Below, in pieces: positions 39,888-48,630 of a stretch of DNA of 64,000 nucleotides; position 1 is the stretch's first letter; the number at the start of each line of letters is the position of its first letter. Below the pieces are notes generated by a model. It made no database searches, was not told the origin of the DNA, and worked only from the letters and a program-made list of their open reading frames with translations. A program made the position numbers and the translations under genes. Source of the stretch: Georgenia ruanii (GTDB lineage Bacteria; Actinomycetota; Actinomycetes; Actinomycetales; Actinomycetaceae); assembly GCF_009193175.1 (NCBI RefSeq), contig NZ_VUKE01000015.1, positions 1-64,000 of the forward strand, read 5' to 3'.

Positions 39888-40880
39888 TCAGCGCCCGCGC
39901 GGCTTGAGCCGCAGGTGCGGCAGCTCCGGGGCGGGCAGCGGCGGACCGTCGTACCCGGTCACCGCGCCGAACCGGCCCAGCCCGTCCGCCTCCCCCGCGA
40001 GGGCCGCCTGCCACTGCGCGCGGGCCTCGACGATCTCCTCGTGGCTGCGGCCGACCAGGTTCCACCACATGAGCACCTGCTCGCCGAACGGCGCCCCGCC
40101 CAGGAGCACCGCCCGCACGGGCGTCTCCCCCGCCTCGAGCACCAGCGCGTCCGCGCCCGGGGCGAGGTAGGCCAGCCACGCGGGCCCGACCGGCCGGCCG
40201 GCCACCCGCAGGTCCCCGACGTCCACGAGGACGCCATGCTCGAACGCGGGGTCCACGGGCAGGTGCACGACGGCGCCAGCCGGGAGGTCGAGCTGGGCCG
40301 CCACCATCGGGGAGTACGCCCGGGCTGGCGACGTCACCCCGCCCAGCGTCCCCATGAACACCCGCACCCGGGCGCCGTCGACGACGAGCTCAGGCAGCTC
40401 GGGGACGTGCTCGAAGGCCGGCGGGCCGTCGCGGTCGGCGTCCGGCAGGGCGGTCCACAGCTGGATGCCGTGCAACCGCCGCTGGTGCGGGAAGCGCCGG
40501 AGCGTGCCCTCCTCCGAGTGGCAGATGCCGCGGCCCGCGGTCATGAGGTTGAGCTGGCCGGGCGCGATGGTCTGCAGCGAGCCCAGGGCGTCCCGGTGCA
40601 GCACCTCCCCCTCGAACAGCCAGGTCACGGTCTGCAGGCCGATGTGCGGGTGCGGGGCCACGTCCATGCCGCCGGAGACGGCGATGTCATCCGGGCCGTA
40701 GTGGTCGGCGAAGCAGAACGGCCCGATGAGGGAGCGCTGCCGCGAGGGCAGCGTGCGCCGCACCGTCATCGCCCGCGGCCCGCCCAGCGGCACGTCGCGC
40801 GGCTCGATCAGCTCGACGTCGACCGTGGCCGTCCCGGCCGCGCACAGCCGCTCCTGGGGTCGTGGCTCGAGGTTCGTCAT
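39888..40880 (-). CDS. Pirin-family bicupin protein
   Basis: 330 aa from ATG 40880, 6 nt after a TACGCT -10-like box. The N-terminal cupin has IGPFCFADHYGPDDI, GMDVAPHPHIGLQTVTWLFEG and LMTAGRGICHSEEG, where His residues and a Glu bind iron. The second cupin ends with LLGGAPFGEQVLMWWNLVGR. Pirins act as quercetinase-like dioxygenases or redox-sensing partners. Not linked to neighbours. Confidence 0.9.
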   Translation of the reverse strand: MTNLEPRPQERLCAAGTATVDVELIEPRDVPLGGPRAMTVRRTLPSRQRSLIGPFCFADHYGPDDIAVSGGMDVAPHPHIGLQTVTWLFEGEVLHRDALGSLQTIAPGQLNLMTAGRGICHSEEGTLRRFPHQRRLHGIQLWTALPDADRDGPPAFEHVPELPELVVDGARVRVFMGTLGGVTSPARAYSPMVAAQLDLPAGAVVHLPVDPAFEHGVLVDVGDLRVAGRPVGPAWLAYLAPGADALVLEAGETPVRAVLLGGAPFGEQVLMWWNLVGRSHEEIVEARAQWQAALAGEADGLGRFGAVTGYDGPPLPAPELPHLRLKPRGR

Positions 40881-40908
40881 GTCGCCAGCGTAGGAGGGCG
40901 GCGTCGCC

Positions 40909-42495
40909 TCAGCCCTCTCGCTCCTCCGCCGCGGATCGTTCCGCTGATCCCGTGATCAGGCCAGGGACGAACACGTCGCGGGCGAAGGCGAGATCTGCCT
41001 CCGGCAGCTCGCCGGCCCCGGGGCTGTTGAGCATCACGATGGCCGTCCGTGTGCCGTCGTGCGACTGACCGCGGAGCGTCGCGGCGCGGTCCGTGCGGTA
41101 GATGAAGCCGAGCCCTCCGGAAGCGTCGTAGGGCTTGTACTCAGGATCGTCGAGCAGGTCCGCGGGCAGACCTCCGGTGGTCTCGTCCTGGTAGGTGAAG
41201 GTCATCTCCGTGCCGGTCTCGAGATTTCTCAGGAAGCCCTCGACCGCGGAACCGTCGGGCAGGGGCAGCCGCCGCAGCCGGCCGAAGGTGAAGTCGCTGC
41301 CCCTGGCCAGCTCCAGGAGGAAGGTCGCCTCGGAGCCGGTGAGCGGCGTCGTTCCCGGCGGGGGTACGGCGCCCGGGAACGGGGAGGCGCCGTCGGCCGG
41401 CGGCGCGTTGGCGCCGCAGCCGAGGTGGCCGCACTCGGGCATCGTGTCGACGTAGATGTCCTCGAGGAACGTGGTGTACGAAGTGACGGTGTCCATGGGG
41501 ACGTCGTCGTCGCCGGAGACGATGTGCTCGACGGCGAGCAGCTCGCCGGTGGCTCGGTCGAGGATGACCCGGACCTCCTCCACATGTCCGTCGAGGTCGG
41601 GCGGGGATGACCAGCGCCGCATCTCCTCGGCCACGGCCGGATCGTCGGGGACGGGGTCGGGCCTGTAGGGCACGTGGCGGGCGGCGCCGAAGGCGAGCCC
41701 GGTGCGTCCGGCCCTGTCGGTCACCGTCCCGTAGCTGGTGACATCCAGGGTCGCCAGGCCGTCGAGGAACGCGGACCGTTCCGACGCTGCGGGGGCGCTG
41801 TACCGGCCCTCGCTGCTCCCGTACACGCTCAGGGCGGCGTAGGCCGCCTCGTCCTTCGGCGCGCCGGCGGTGAGCCGCTGCACGATCTCGCCGGGGGTGC
41901 CGCTGAGGTCCGCGGGTGGCGGAAAGTCGCCGGGAGCGAAGTCGCCGTACCCGTAGCGAGCGACTCCGTCGTCCTTCTGCAGCTGGCGGACGGAGCCGTC
42001 GGGAGCCACCCAGGTCTCGATCGAGACCTGCAGGGGGTCGGGCTCCATTGGGGCGCCCGGGGCCTTCCGCCCGAACGACCAGCTCTCTCCCGCCAGCCGC
42101 GTGTACCGGTAGGCGCCGGCGGGCGGGGTGGGGTCCGTTGTGGCCCGGACCCGGTCGGCGAGCTGTTCGAGCTCGGCGCGGGCGGCCGTGCCCTCGGGTT
42201 CGGTATAGGCGAGCATCGGCACGGTCGCCGCAGCGGGCGCCGTGGAACCGGTGCCGGTGATGATGCCCGGCAGCACGCCCGCGGCGGCCAGACCGAGGAC
42301 GAGGGCCGCGGCGGCACCCACCAGCGCCAGCCGCCGACGCCGTACATGGTGGGGGGCCTCGATCGCGGGCAGGGTCCGCTCGTGGGCGAGCACCCAGCGC
42401 AGCGTCGCGTCGACCTGGTCCGAGCCGGCGAGCGGCTCCTGGCGGGTCGGGTCGAGCTCGGCGAGCTGGGTGAGGACGGCGCGTTCGGCGGTCAT
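40909..42495 (-). CDS. CU044_5270-type membrane-anchored protein
   Basis: 528 aa from ATG 42495. A cytoplasmic N-terminus of about 50 residues precedes one helix (LALVGAAAALVLGLAAAGVL) and a large extracytoplasmic domain with QVSIETWVAPDGSVRQLQ and DIYVDTMPECGHLGCGANAP. Proteins of this kind (CU044_5270 family) sit directly beside ECF sigma factors in Actinomycetota and probably act as the sensor or anti-sigma partner. Its start overlaps the sigma factor stop as ATGA, so stoichiometric production is likely. Signal unknown. Confidence 0.75.
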   Translation of the reverse strand: MTAERAVLTQLAELDPTRQEPLAGSDQVDATLRWVLAHERTLPAIEAPHHVRRRRLALVGAAAALVLGLAAAGVLPGIITGTGSTAPAAATVPMLAYTEPEGTAARAELEQLADRVRATTDPTPPAGAYRYTRLAGESWSFGRKAPGAPMEPDPLQVSIETWVAPDGSVRQLQKDDGVARYGYGDFAPGDFPPPADLSGTPGEIVQRLTAGAPKDEAAYAALSVYGSSEGRYSAPAASERSAFLDGLATLDVTSYGTVTDRAGRTGLAFGAARHVPYRPDPVPDDPAVAEEMRRWSSPPDLDGHVEEVRVILDRATGELLAVEHIVSGDDDVPMDTVTSYTTFLEDIYVDTMPECGHLGCGANAPPADGASPFPGAVPPPGTTPLTGSEATFLLELARGSDFTFGRLRRLPLPDGSAVEGFLRNLETGTEMTFTYQDETTGGLPADLLDDPEYKPYDASGGLGFIYRTDRAATLRGQSHDGTRTAIVMLNSPGAGELPEADLAFARDVFVPGLITGSAERSAAEEREG

Positions 42496-43028
42496 CGGCG
42501 GGCTCCTTCCTCGACGAGGGGGCGTTCGGGCCAGACGTCGACCTGGGGGAGGCGGTCGAGGATGCGCAGCAGGTGGCGGCGGGCTCGCAGGAGCCGGACG
42601 CGGAAGGTGCCGGGCTCGCAGCCGAGCACGGCGGCGGCCTCTCGGGCGGTGAGCCCGTCCCAGGCGACGAGGGTGAGCACCTCACGCTCGCCGGCGGTGA
42701 GCTTGCCCCAGGCGCGGACGAGGTCGGTGCGCGAGGCGACGTCGGCGGCCAGCTCGAGGTCCACGGGCTCGGGCTCGGCGGCGAGGCGGACGTGCAGGGC
42801 GTGCCAGCGCCCGTGTGTGCGGGCCGCCGTGAGCATGAGGTTCCGCGCGATGCCGAAGAGCCATGGCCGCGGCTCCGCCGGCGCTGCGTCGAGCCGGCGC
42901 CAGGCCACCAGGAACGTCTCGGCGACGACGTCCTCCACCTGCGGGGGCGGCAGCCGCCGGCGGACGAAACGCTCGAGCTCGGCGCGATGTGCCCGGTAGA
43001 GGCGCGTGAACCTGTCTGCGTCTGACAC
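42492..43028 (-). CDS. ECF-type RNA polymerase sigma factor
   Basis: 178 aa. Start GTG 43028 (VSDADRFTRLY) was chosen with GAGGTGG upstream; GTGs further out give a basic extension not typical of the family. Region 2: LYRAHRAELERFVRRRLPPPQ, VEDVVAETFLVAWRRLD. Region 4: LTAGEREVLTLVAWDGLTAREA and LGCEPGTFRVRLLRARRHL. Coupled with the CU044_5270-type protein downstream, its likely regulator. Confidence 0.87.
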   Translation of the reverse strand: MSDADRFTRLYRAHRAELERFVRRRLPPPQVEDVVAETFLVAWRRLDAAPAEPRPWLFGIARNLMLTAARTHGRWHALHVRLAAEPEPVDLELAADVASRTDLVRAWGKLTAGEREVLTLVAWDGLTAREAAAVLGCEPGTFRVRLLRARRHLLRILDRLPQVDVWPERPLVEEGARR

Positions 43029-43225
43029 CCACACACCACCTCGTGCTCGGCGAACCAGCCCTGTCACCTTCTACATCGCCGGGACACCACCGTCCGTTAC
43101 ACGAGATCTGGAACGCCCAGCGGGCGGGGCACGCGCCGCGCCGCGCTCCTGGACGTCATCCTGGGGGCGCTTAGCACCTGACCAGCCACGAAGGCCTTCC
43201 GGTAACCCGCCTACCATCGGCCCTG

Positions 43226-44434
43226 ATGACCAGCTTCTCGACCCGCGCGCGGGCCGCCCTGCCGTGGGCCGTCGTCGTCGGCATCGTCCTGGTCGCGCTG
43301 AGCCTGCGCGGCCCGATCGTCGCCCCGCCGGTGGTCATCCGGGACATCCAGGCCGAGCTGGGGCTCTCCGCGACGGCGGTCGGGCTGCTGACCGGCCTGC
43401 CGGTGCTCTGCTTCGCCCTCGCCACCCCGCTGGCCACCCGGGTGATCCGCCGCGCCGGCCCCGAGATCGCCGTCGTCGTCTGCCTGCTCGGGGTGCTGGC
43501 CGGCACCATCGTGCGGTCTGCCGGCGGCACCGCGGTCCTCTTCCTCGGCACCGTGATCATCGGCGCCGCGATCGCGATCGGCAACGTCGTCGTCCCGGTG
43601 ATCATCCGGCGGGACGTGCCGTGGCAGCGCGCGTCGCTGGTGACCGGCGTCTACACCGCCTCGCTCAACGTCGGCTCGATGATCACCTCGCTCGGCACGG
43701 CGCCGCTGGCGGCGGTGGTCGGCTGGCGCTGGGCGCTGGCCACCTGGGGGCTCCTCGCCGTCGCCGGGGCAGCGTTCTGGGCGGTGCTCGCCCACCGCCG
43801 GGACCGCACGCCCCTGGTCCGGGCAGCCCGGTCGGCGGAGGAGCCGGCCGTCGGGGGCCGCGTCGGCCGGATCGGCTGGCTCCTCATGATCGCCTTCTGC
43901 GGCCAGTCGTTCTCCTACTACGCGGTCACCGCGTGGTTGCCGACCCTGCTGGCCGACACTCGCGGGCTCGGCGCGGAGAGCTCCGGCGTCATCGCCTCGC
44001 TGTTCCAGATCGCGGCCGTGGTCGGTGCCTTCGCGGTGCCGGCGCTGGCCGCCCGCACGCCGGCGTGGGTGCCGGTGGCCGTCATCGGGGCGCTCTGGTG
44101 CTCGCTGCCGGTCGGCCTGCTGCTCGCGCCGCAGGCCTACACCACCTGGTCGATCATCGGAGGCATCGCCCAGGGCGGCGGCTTCACCGCGATCTTCTCG
44201 ATCATCGCCCGCGTCACCCGCAGCAACCACGAGGCGGCCGCGGTGTCCGCCCGGGTCCAGACGGGCGGCTACGTCGCGGCCACCTTCGGCCCGTCGCTCG
44301 CGGGGGCGCTGCACGCGGCCACCGGCGCGTGGGTCGCGCCGCTCCTGCTGGTGCTGGTCGCGACGCTGACCTTCACCGGCGGGGGCATCGTCGCCGCCGT
44401 TCAGGCGCGTCGGCAGGGGCCCGCTGCGAACTAG
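43226..44434 (+). CDS. MFS transporter, CynX/NimT family
   Basis: 402 aa from ATG 43226 with twelve hydrophobic helices. The start (ALSLRGPIVAPPVVIRDIQA) and the ELGLSATAVGLLTGLPVLCF segment are typical of the CynX/NimT group, which takes in cyanate or 2-nitroimidazole in E. coli. RSNHEAAAVSARVQTGGYVAA is also conserved. The substrate is unknown. Its end overlaps the convergent response regulator by 4 nt. Confidence 0.88.
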   Translation: MTSFSTRARAALPWAVVVGIVLVALSLRGPIVAPPVVIRDIQAELGLSATAVGLLTGLPVLCFALATPLATRVIRRAGPEIAVVVCLLGVLAGTIVRSAGGTAVLFLGTVIIGAAIAIGNVVVPVIIRRDVPWQRASLVTGVYTASLNVGSMITSLGTAPLAAVVGWRWALATWGLLAVAGAAFWAVLAHRRDRTPLVRAARSAEEPAVGGRVGRIGWLLMIAFCGQSFSYYAVTAWLPTLLADTRGLGAESSGVIASLFQIAAVVGAFAVPALAARTPAWVPVAVIGALWCSLPVGLLLAPQAYTTWSIIGGIAQGGGFTAIFSIIARVTRSNHEAAAVSARVQTGGYVAATFGPSLAGALHAATGAWVAPLLLVLVATLTFTGGGIVAAVQARRQGPAAN

Positions 44435-45117
44435 CCCTCCGCCCGGCTGGCGCCCAGCCCGGCGTCCCGGGCCCGGGCGATCGCCTCGGCGCGGGTGGCG
44501 AGCCGGAGCTTGGCCAGGATCGTCGAGACGATGTTGCGCACCGTCTTCTCGCTGAGGAACAGACCGGCGGCGATGGCCGCGTTGGTCGCGCCGCCCGCCA
44601 TGAGCTCGAGCACCTCGGCCTCGCGCGCGGACAGCTGCGGGAAGGCGCGATGATCGGCCGCCGAGGGCCGCGGCCGGGCGAAGAGCTGGCTCAGCCGCGC
44701 CGCGATCGGCGCCCCGAACACCGCCTTCCCGGCGGCCACGACCCGGATCGACTCGACGATGTCCGCGCCGGCGGCCCCCTTGAGGGCGTAGCCGCGGGCC
44801 CCGGCGCGCATGGCGGCGAAGACGGCCGCGTCGTCCTCCACCATGGTGAGGACGAGGATCGCCCCCGCGGTGCCGGCGTCCACGATGCGCCGGGTGGCCT
44901 CGACGCCGTCCATCTCCCCCGGCATCCGCAGGTCCATGACGACGACGTGGGGCCGCAGCTCGACGCACAGGGCCACGGCCTCGGCGCCCGACGACGCCTC
45001 GCCCACCAGAGCCAGCCCAGCCGTGTCGGCGACGAGGCGGCCCAGGCCCTCGCGAAACAGGGGATGGTCGTCGGCGACGACGACGCTCAAGAGGTCCGCG
45101 GCGCCGGGGGCCGTCAT
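44431..45117 (-). CDS. NarL/LuxR-family response regulator
   Basis: 228 aa from ATG 45117. Receiver domain: acidic pocket Asp16-Asp17, phosphorylation site Asp62 (VVMDLRMPG) and Lys113. Output domain: FPQLSAREAEVLELMAGGAT, then LFLSEKTVRNIVSTILAKL, a LuxR-type helix-turn-helix. It is coupled to the sensor kinase by ATGA. It should bind DNA when phosphorylated; targets unknown. Confidence 0.92.
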   Translation of the reverse strand: MTAPGAADLLSVVVADDHPLFREGLGRLVADTAGLALVGEASSGAEAVALCVELRPHVVVMDLRMPGEMDGVEATRRIVDAGTAGAILVLTMVEDDAAVFAAMRAGARGYALKGAAGADIVESIRVVAAGKAVFGAPIAARLSQLFARPRPSAADHRAFPQLSAREAEVLELMAGGATNAAIAAGLFLSEKTVRNIVSTILAKLRLATRAEAIARARDAGLGASRAEG

Positions 45118-47150
45118 GCCCGTGCTCCGCTCGGGCCGCCCGGGCCGGGCGCGGCGGGCAGGAGCTCGCCCGCCAACGGCACACGCAGTCGAACGAGCGT
45201 GCCGCGCGGCGACCGCCGAGTGATGCTCAGGGTGCCGCCGAGCTCATCGGCACGCTCGCGCATCGACTGGATCCCGATGCCCGGCCGGTAGTCGGCCGCC
45301 AGCCCCGGCCCGTCGTCGGCGACGTCCAGGACGAGCTCGTGCCCGACCGCCAGGCGGATCCGGAACGCGGCGTCGCGGGCGTGGGTGACGGCGTTGGTCA
45401 TGGCCTCGAGCGCGACGAGGTAGGTGGCGCTCTCCACGGACCCGGGGAGCGGGGGGAGGCGGGTGCCGCCGTCGAACGCGGCGGCGCCGAGCTGCTCGGC
45501 CCGTTCCCGGATGGCGCCGGCGAGGCCCAGCGCGTCGAGGGCCGGGGGTCGCAGTGCGTAGACGAGGCGACGCACCTCGGCCACCGCGTCCTGCGCGGTG
45601 ATGTGCAGGTCCGCGAGGGCCCGTTCGGCGACGGCGGGTTTTTCGCTCAGGTGCCGCAGAGCGTGCTCGATGCCGAGCACCATCCCGGCGAGGGTCGGGC
45701 CGAGACCGTCATGGAGGTCGCGCCGGATGCGGCGCCGTTCCTCGTCGCGGGCGAGGACCAGGCCGTCGCGAGCGTCGCGCAGGGCTCGCACCAGCAGGGT
45801 CGAGCGCGCCGTGGCGGCCAGGTGGGGCGCGAGCCTGCGGAGCAGATCCCGGTCTCGTTGATTGATGTGGTCGACGCCGCTCTCGACGACGAGGTGGCCG
45901 ATCACCTCGCCGGCGAACGGCAGGGGCACCCGTTCCTTTCGTCCCCCACCCGGTTCACCATCACTGATGACGGCCACCCCGCCGACCTCGACGGCGGCGT
46001 GGCGCAGGCCGATCACCTCGGCCAGCGTCCGCACGCTGGCGGGCAGCGCGTCGTCCGGGCCTGCCGCGTCGGCGAGGCGCTGCGCCAACCGGGTGATGAC
46101 CTGCGCGGGGTCCGCACCGCCGCCGTAGACCACGCGGTTCACCCGCCGTTGGACGCGGTCACGCAGCGGCACCGTGGCGAGGACGGCGACGGCGACGGTC
46201 AGGCCGACGGGCGACCAGCCCGCGACGAGCGTCCCCAGAGCCCAGATCACGACGCCGTGCACAACGAGGGCCACGCCGGTCAACGCGGCATAGGCGACGG
46301 CCCGACTGACGACGAACCTGATGTCGAGCAGGCCATGGCGGACGATGCCCACCCACGCCGCGACGGCGAACAGCGGGAGCAGCAGGTCGGCGGCCGCCCC
46401 CATCCAAGGAACCCAGGCGCCCAGCCCGGCGGCCAGGTCCGCGGCGAGCCACGAGCCCGCCCACAGCCACGCGACGATGACGACCAGACGCAGGGCCCGG
46501 CGTGTCCGGTCGTCGGTGGCGTGCCGGAACCGCGTCGTGGCGGCCAGCGCCGCAAGCACAGCGGCGGGGGTGCAGAGCAGGATCCCGACGAGGAGCAGCG
46601 CGTCGAACGCGGCGCCGGTCGCCCGGGTCGACAACGGGTTGGGGATCTCGCCGGGAGCGGTCGCCGTCGAGCCGAACGTCGCCGAGACGGCGAGGAGGAC
46701 GACGAGCGCGCCGATGCCCCAAGCCACCGGACGCCAGCGGGCCGACGGCGGACGACCGGTGGGGAACAGCAGGATCCCGAGCGTCGACATGCCGATCAGG
46801 AGGGCGGCCCCGAGGGCCGAGGCGACGACCGCAACGACGAGACCGCCCTCCGAGGCGCGCCCGGCGTCGAGCACCCTCACCATCCACACCTCCGCGAGCG
46901 CCGCGGCGGAGCTGCCAACGGAGCCGACGAGCATGACCCAGCCCGCGGCGTTGCGCGGGGCGCTGCGCACGATGGCGCGGCCGACGACGCCGACGGCGAG
47001 CAGCAGCAGGGCCCCGGCGGTGTTGAGCCACAGCGTCGTCGTGAGCCGCGTGCCGATGAGCCCGATCACGGCCGCGCCGGTCAGCGCGACCGAGAGCCCC
47101 AGCAGGCCATCAGGAACGAGCCTGCTGGGGCGGAGCTCCGCGCTGCTCAT
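45114..47150 (-). CDS. Sensor histidine kinase (NarX/LiaS-type)
   Basis: 678 aa from ATG 47150; ATG 47159 would add three residues. About eight N-terminal helices form a membrane sensor region, followed by a GAF-like domain (about residues 370-470), then the HisKA_3 phosphoacceptor LARDEERRRIRRDLHDGLGP with His in RDLHDG, and an ATPase with EAMTNAVTHA, DVADDGPGL and GIGIQSMRERADELGG. Signals to the response regulator encoded after it. Eight-helix NarL-type kinases of this kind are common in Actinomycetota; the stimulus is unknown. Confidence 0.9.
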   Translation of the reverse strand: MSSAELRPSRLVPDGLLGLSVALTGAAVIGLIGTRLTTTLWLNTAGALLLLAVGVVGRAIVRSAPRNAAGWVMLVGSVGSSAAALAEVWMVRVLDAGRASEGGLVVAVVASALGAALLIGMSTLGILLFPTGRPPSARWRPVAWGIGALVVLLAVSATFGSTATAPGEIPNPLSTRATGAAFDALLLVGILLCTPAAVLAALAATTRFRHATDDRTRRALRLVVIVAWLWAGSWLAADLAAGLGAWVPWMGAAADLLLPLFAVAAWVGIVRHGLLDIRFVVSRAVAYAALTGVALVVHGVVIWALGTLVAGWSPVGLTVAVAVLATVPLRDRVQRRVNRVVYGGGADPAQVITRLAQRLADAAGPDDALPASVRTLAEVIGLRHAAVEVGGVAVISDGEPGGGRKERVPLPFAGEVIGHLVVESGVDHINQRDRDLLRRLAPHLAATARSTLLVRALRDARDGLVLARDEERRRIRRDLHDGLGPTLAGMVLGIEHALRHLSEKPAVAERALADLHITAQDAVAEVRRLVYALRPPALDALGLAGAIRERAEQLGAAAFDGGTRLPPLPGSVESATYLVALEAMTNAVTHARDAAFRIRLAVGHELVLDVADDGPGLAADYRPGIGIQSMRERADELGGTLSITRRSPRGTLVRLRVPLAGELLPAAPGPGGPSGARA

Positions 47151-47227
47151 GGCCCCCATGGTGACGTGCGATCGGGACCGGGACAGGCGGTTCCGTCCGC
47201 GTCGATACGGGCGGGCGCTCTCGCCGA

Positions 47228-47914
47228 TCACGCCCGGGTGCTGGGGAGGCACCGCAGCACCACGATGCCGAAGAGCGTGGTCAGCACGGCCGGCAGCATC
47301 GGCACGGGCATCACCAGGGCCGCGGCCAGGAGGACGGCCGCCGCGACGACGAGGACGCGAGCGGCCCGCCCCAGCAGCCGCGCTCGCCCGAGCACCACCG
47401 CCACGCCGCCCACCGCGACGACGAGGAGGCCGTACACCACCATTGCGGTCCATCGGTTCACGGCGTGCAGGCCGAGGGCGAGCTCCTCGACCAGCGGCAG
47501 GTACGAGGGCGGGTCGGCGAGCTTGAGACCGATGCTGAAGTACACCGTGACGACCGCGTCAACCAGTCCGAGGAGGCCCGCCCCAGTGGCGAGGACGGCG
47601 ACGACCGAGCCGCCAGGCAAGTCGCGCACCGACCGCCCCAGCCACAGCACCGTGAGCGACGTCAGCGCGAGGACGGCGCCGGAGAACACCAGCCAGCCGA
47701 TCCAGGCCGCCGTCGACACGTCCGCGTACTGGGCGATGGCCTCGGCGAGGGTCGCCGGCGTCGGCGGCGGGCCGCCCGGCCCCGCGACCGCGGTGAGGAA
47801 CAGAAAGGCACCGACCCAGAGCGGCAAGATGGCCACCGCTGTCCACGCCAGCCCTTGCGTGACGGGCATCGCGGTCACCGTAGGAGCCGGCCTCGTCTTG
47901 ACCTGATCGGACAT
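47228..47914 (-). CDS. Six-helix membrane protein, unknown
   Basis: 228 aa from ATG 47914 with GGCGGAG upstream. About six hydrophobic segments are visible (GLAWTAVAILPLWVGAFLFL, IGWLVFSGAVLALTSLTVLW, GSVVAVLATGAGLLGLVDAV, TAMVVYGLLVVAVGGVAVVL and two C-terminal). An extracytoplasmic loop (PPTPATLAEAIAQYADVS) follows the first helix. No family was assigned; it lies downstream of no clear partner and upstream of the kinase gene, and could be cotranscribed with it. Confidence 0.7.
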   Translation of the reverse strand: MSDQVKTRPAPTVTAMPVTQGLAWTAVAILPLWVGAFLFLTAVAGPGGPPPTPATLAEAIAQYADVSTAAWIGWLVFSGAVLALTSLTVLWLGRSVRDLPGGSVVAVLATGAGLLGLVDAVVTVYFSIGLKLADPPSYLPLVEELALGLHAVNRWTAMVVYGLLVVAVGGVAVVLGRARLLGRAARVLVVAAAVLLAAALVMPVPMLPAVLTTLFGIVVLRCLPSTRA

Positions 47915-48085
47915 GGCACTCCGCCTTCGGGGATCGACGACGGCCCGCGGCTGCGGGCCTGGCCCCGATGGTGGGGCCGAGGATGTCCCGCCCACCAGGG
48001 ACGGCGATCCCGACTTCCGGGATACGCCTCGCGCTCCCAGCGGCGGCGACACATCGGCGAAACACGCCCGTGCCAGGCTCGCGCC

Positions 48086-48592
48086 ATGGACATCGCACCC
48101 GTGCCGGCCGGTCAGTCCGTTCGTGCGGCTCAGGAGCTGGCCGCGCTGCTGCAGGCCTGCGTGGCCGACGGCGCGAGCCTGGGCTTCCTCGACCCGACCA
48201 CCGCCGAGGAGGCACGGGTGTTCTGGCACGGGGCGCTGACCGAGCCCGGGGCGATCACCTGGGTGGTGCGCGACGACGACGGGCGCCTGCTGGGCAGCGT
48301 GCGCCTGGTCCCGGCCCCGATGCCCAACGCCGGCCACCGCGCCGACGTCGCCAAGCTCATGGTCCACCCCGCCGCTCGCGGCCGCGGGGTCGCGGCAGCC
48401 CTGATGGCGGCCCTGGAGGACACCGCCCGCGCCACGGGCCGGACGCTGCTCGTGCTCGACACCGAGACCGGCAGCCCCGCCGAGGCGATCTACCGGCGCT
48501 GGGGCTGGGAGCCTGCGGGCGGCATCGCGGACTACGCGGCCGACCCCGGTGGCACGCTCAAGCCCACTACGATCATGACGAAGCGGCTCTGA
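48086..48592 (+). CDS. GNAT-family N-acetyltransferase
   Basis: 168 aa from ATG 48086. GNAT core: WVVRDDDGRLLGSVRLVPAP, ADVAKLMVHPAARGRGVAAAL with the acetyl-CoA loop R-G-R-G-V-A-A, and LLVLDTETGSPAEAIYRRWG with the usual C-terminal Tyr and WGWEPAG. Similar proteins acetylate amino-group substrates or antibiotics. Substrate unknown. It is followed by the DUF429-RelA/SpoT gene 38 bp downstream. Confidence 0.87.
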   Translation: MDIAPVPAGQSVRAAQELAALLQACVADGASLGFLDPTTAEEARVFWHGALTEPGAITWVVRDDDGRLLGSVRLVPAPMPNAGHRADVAKLMVHPAARGRGVAAALMAALEDTARATGRTLLVLDTETGSPAEAIYRRWGWEPAGGIADYAADPGGTLKPTTIMTKRL

Positions 48593-48630
48593 GCAGCGGG
48601 AATGTCGGCCCGACGGGGCAGAGTGTCCCC

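Noticed and set aside
39877-39891. GGCCGGTAGCTCAGC resembles a tRNA D-arm
   Set aside because: It lies at the pirin stop codon; no anticodon arm, T-arm or acceptor pairing follows.
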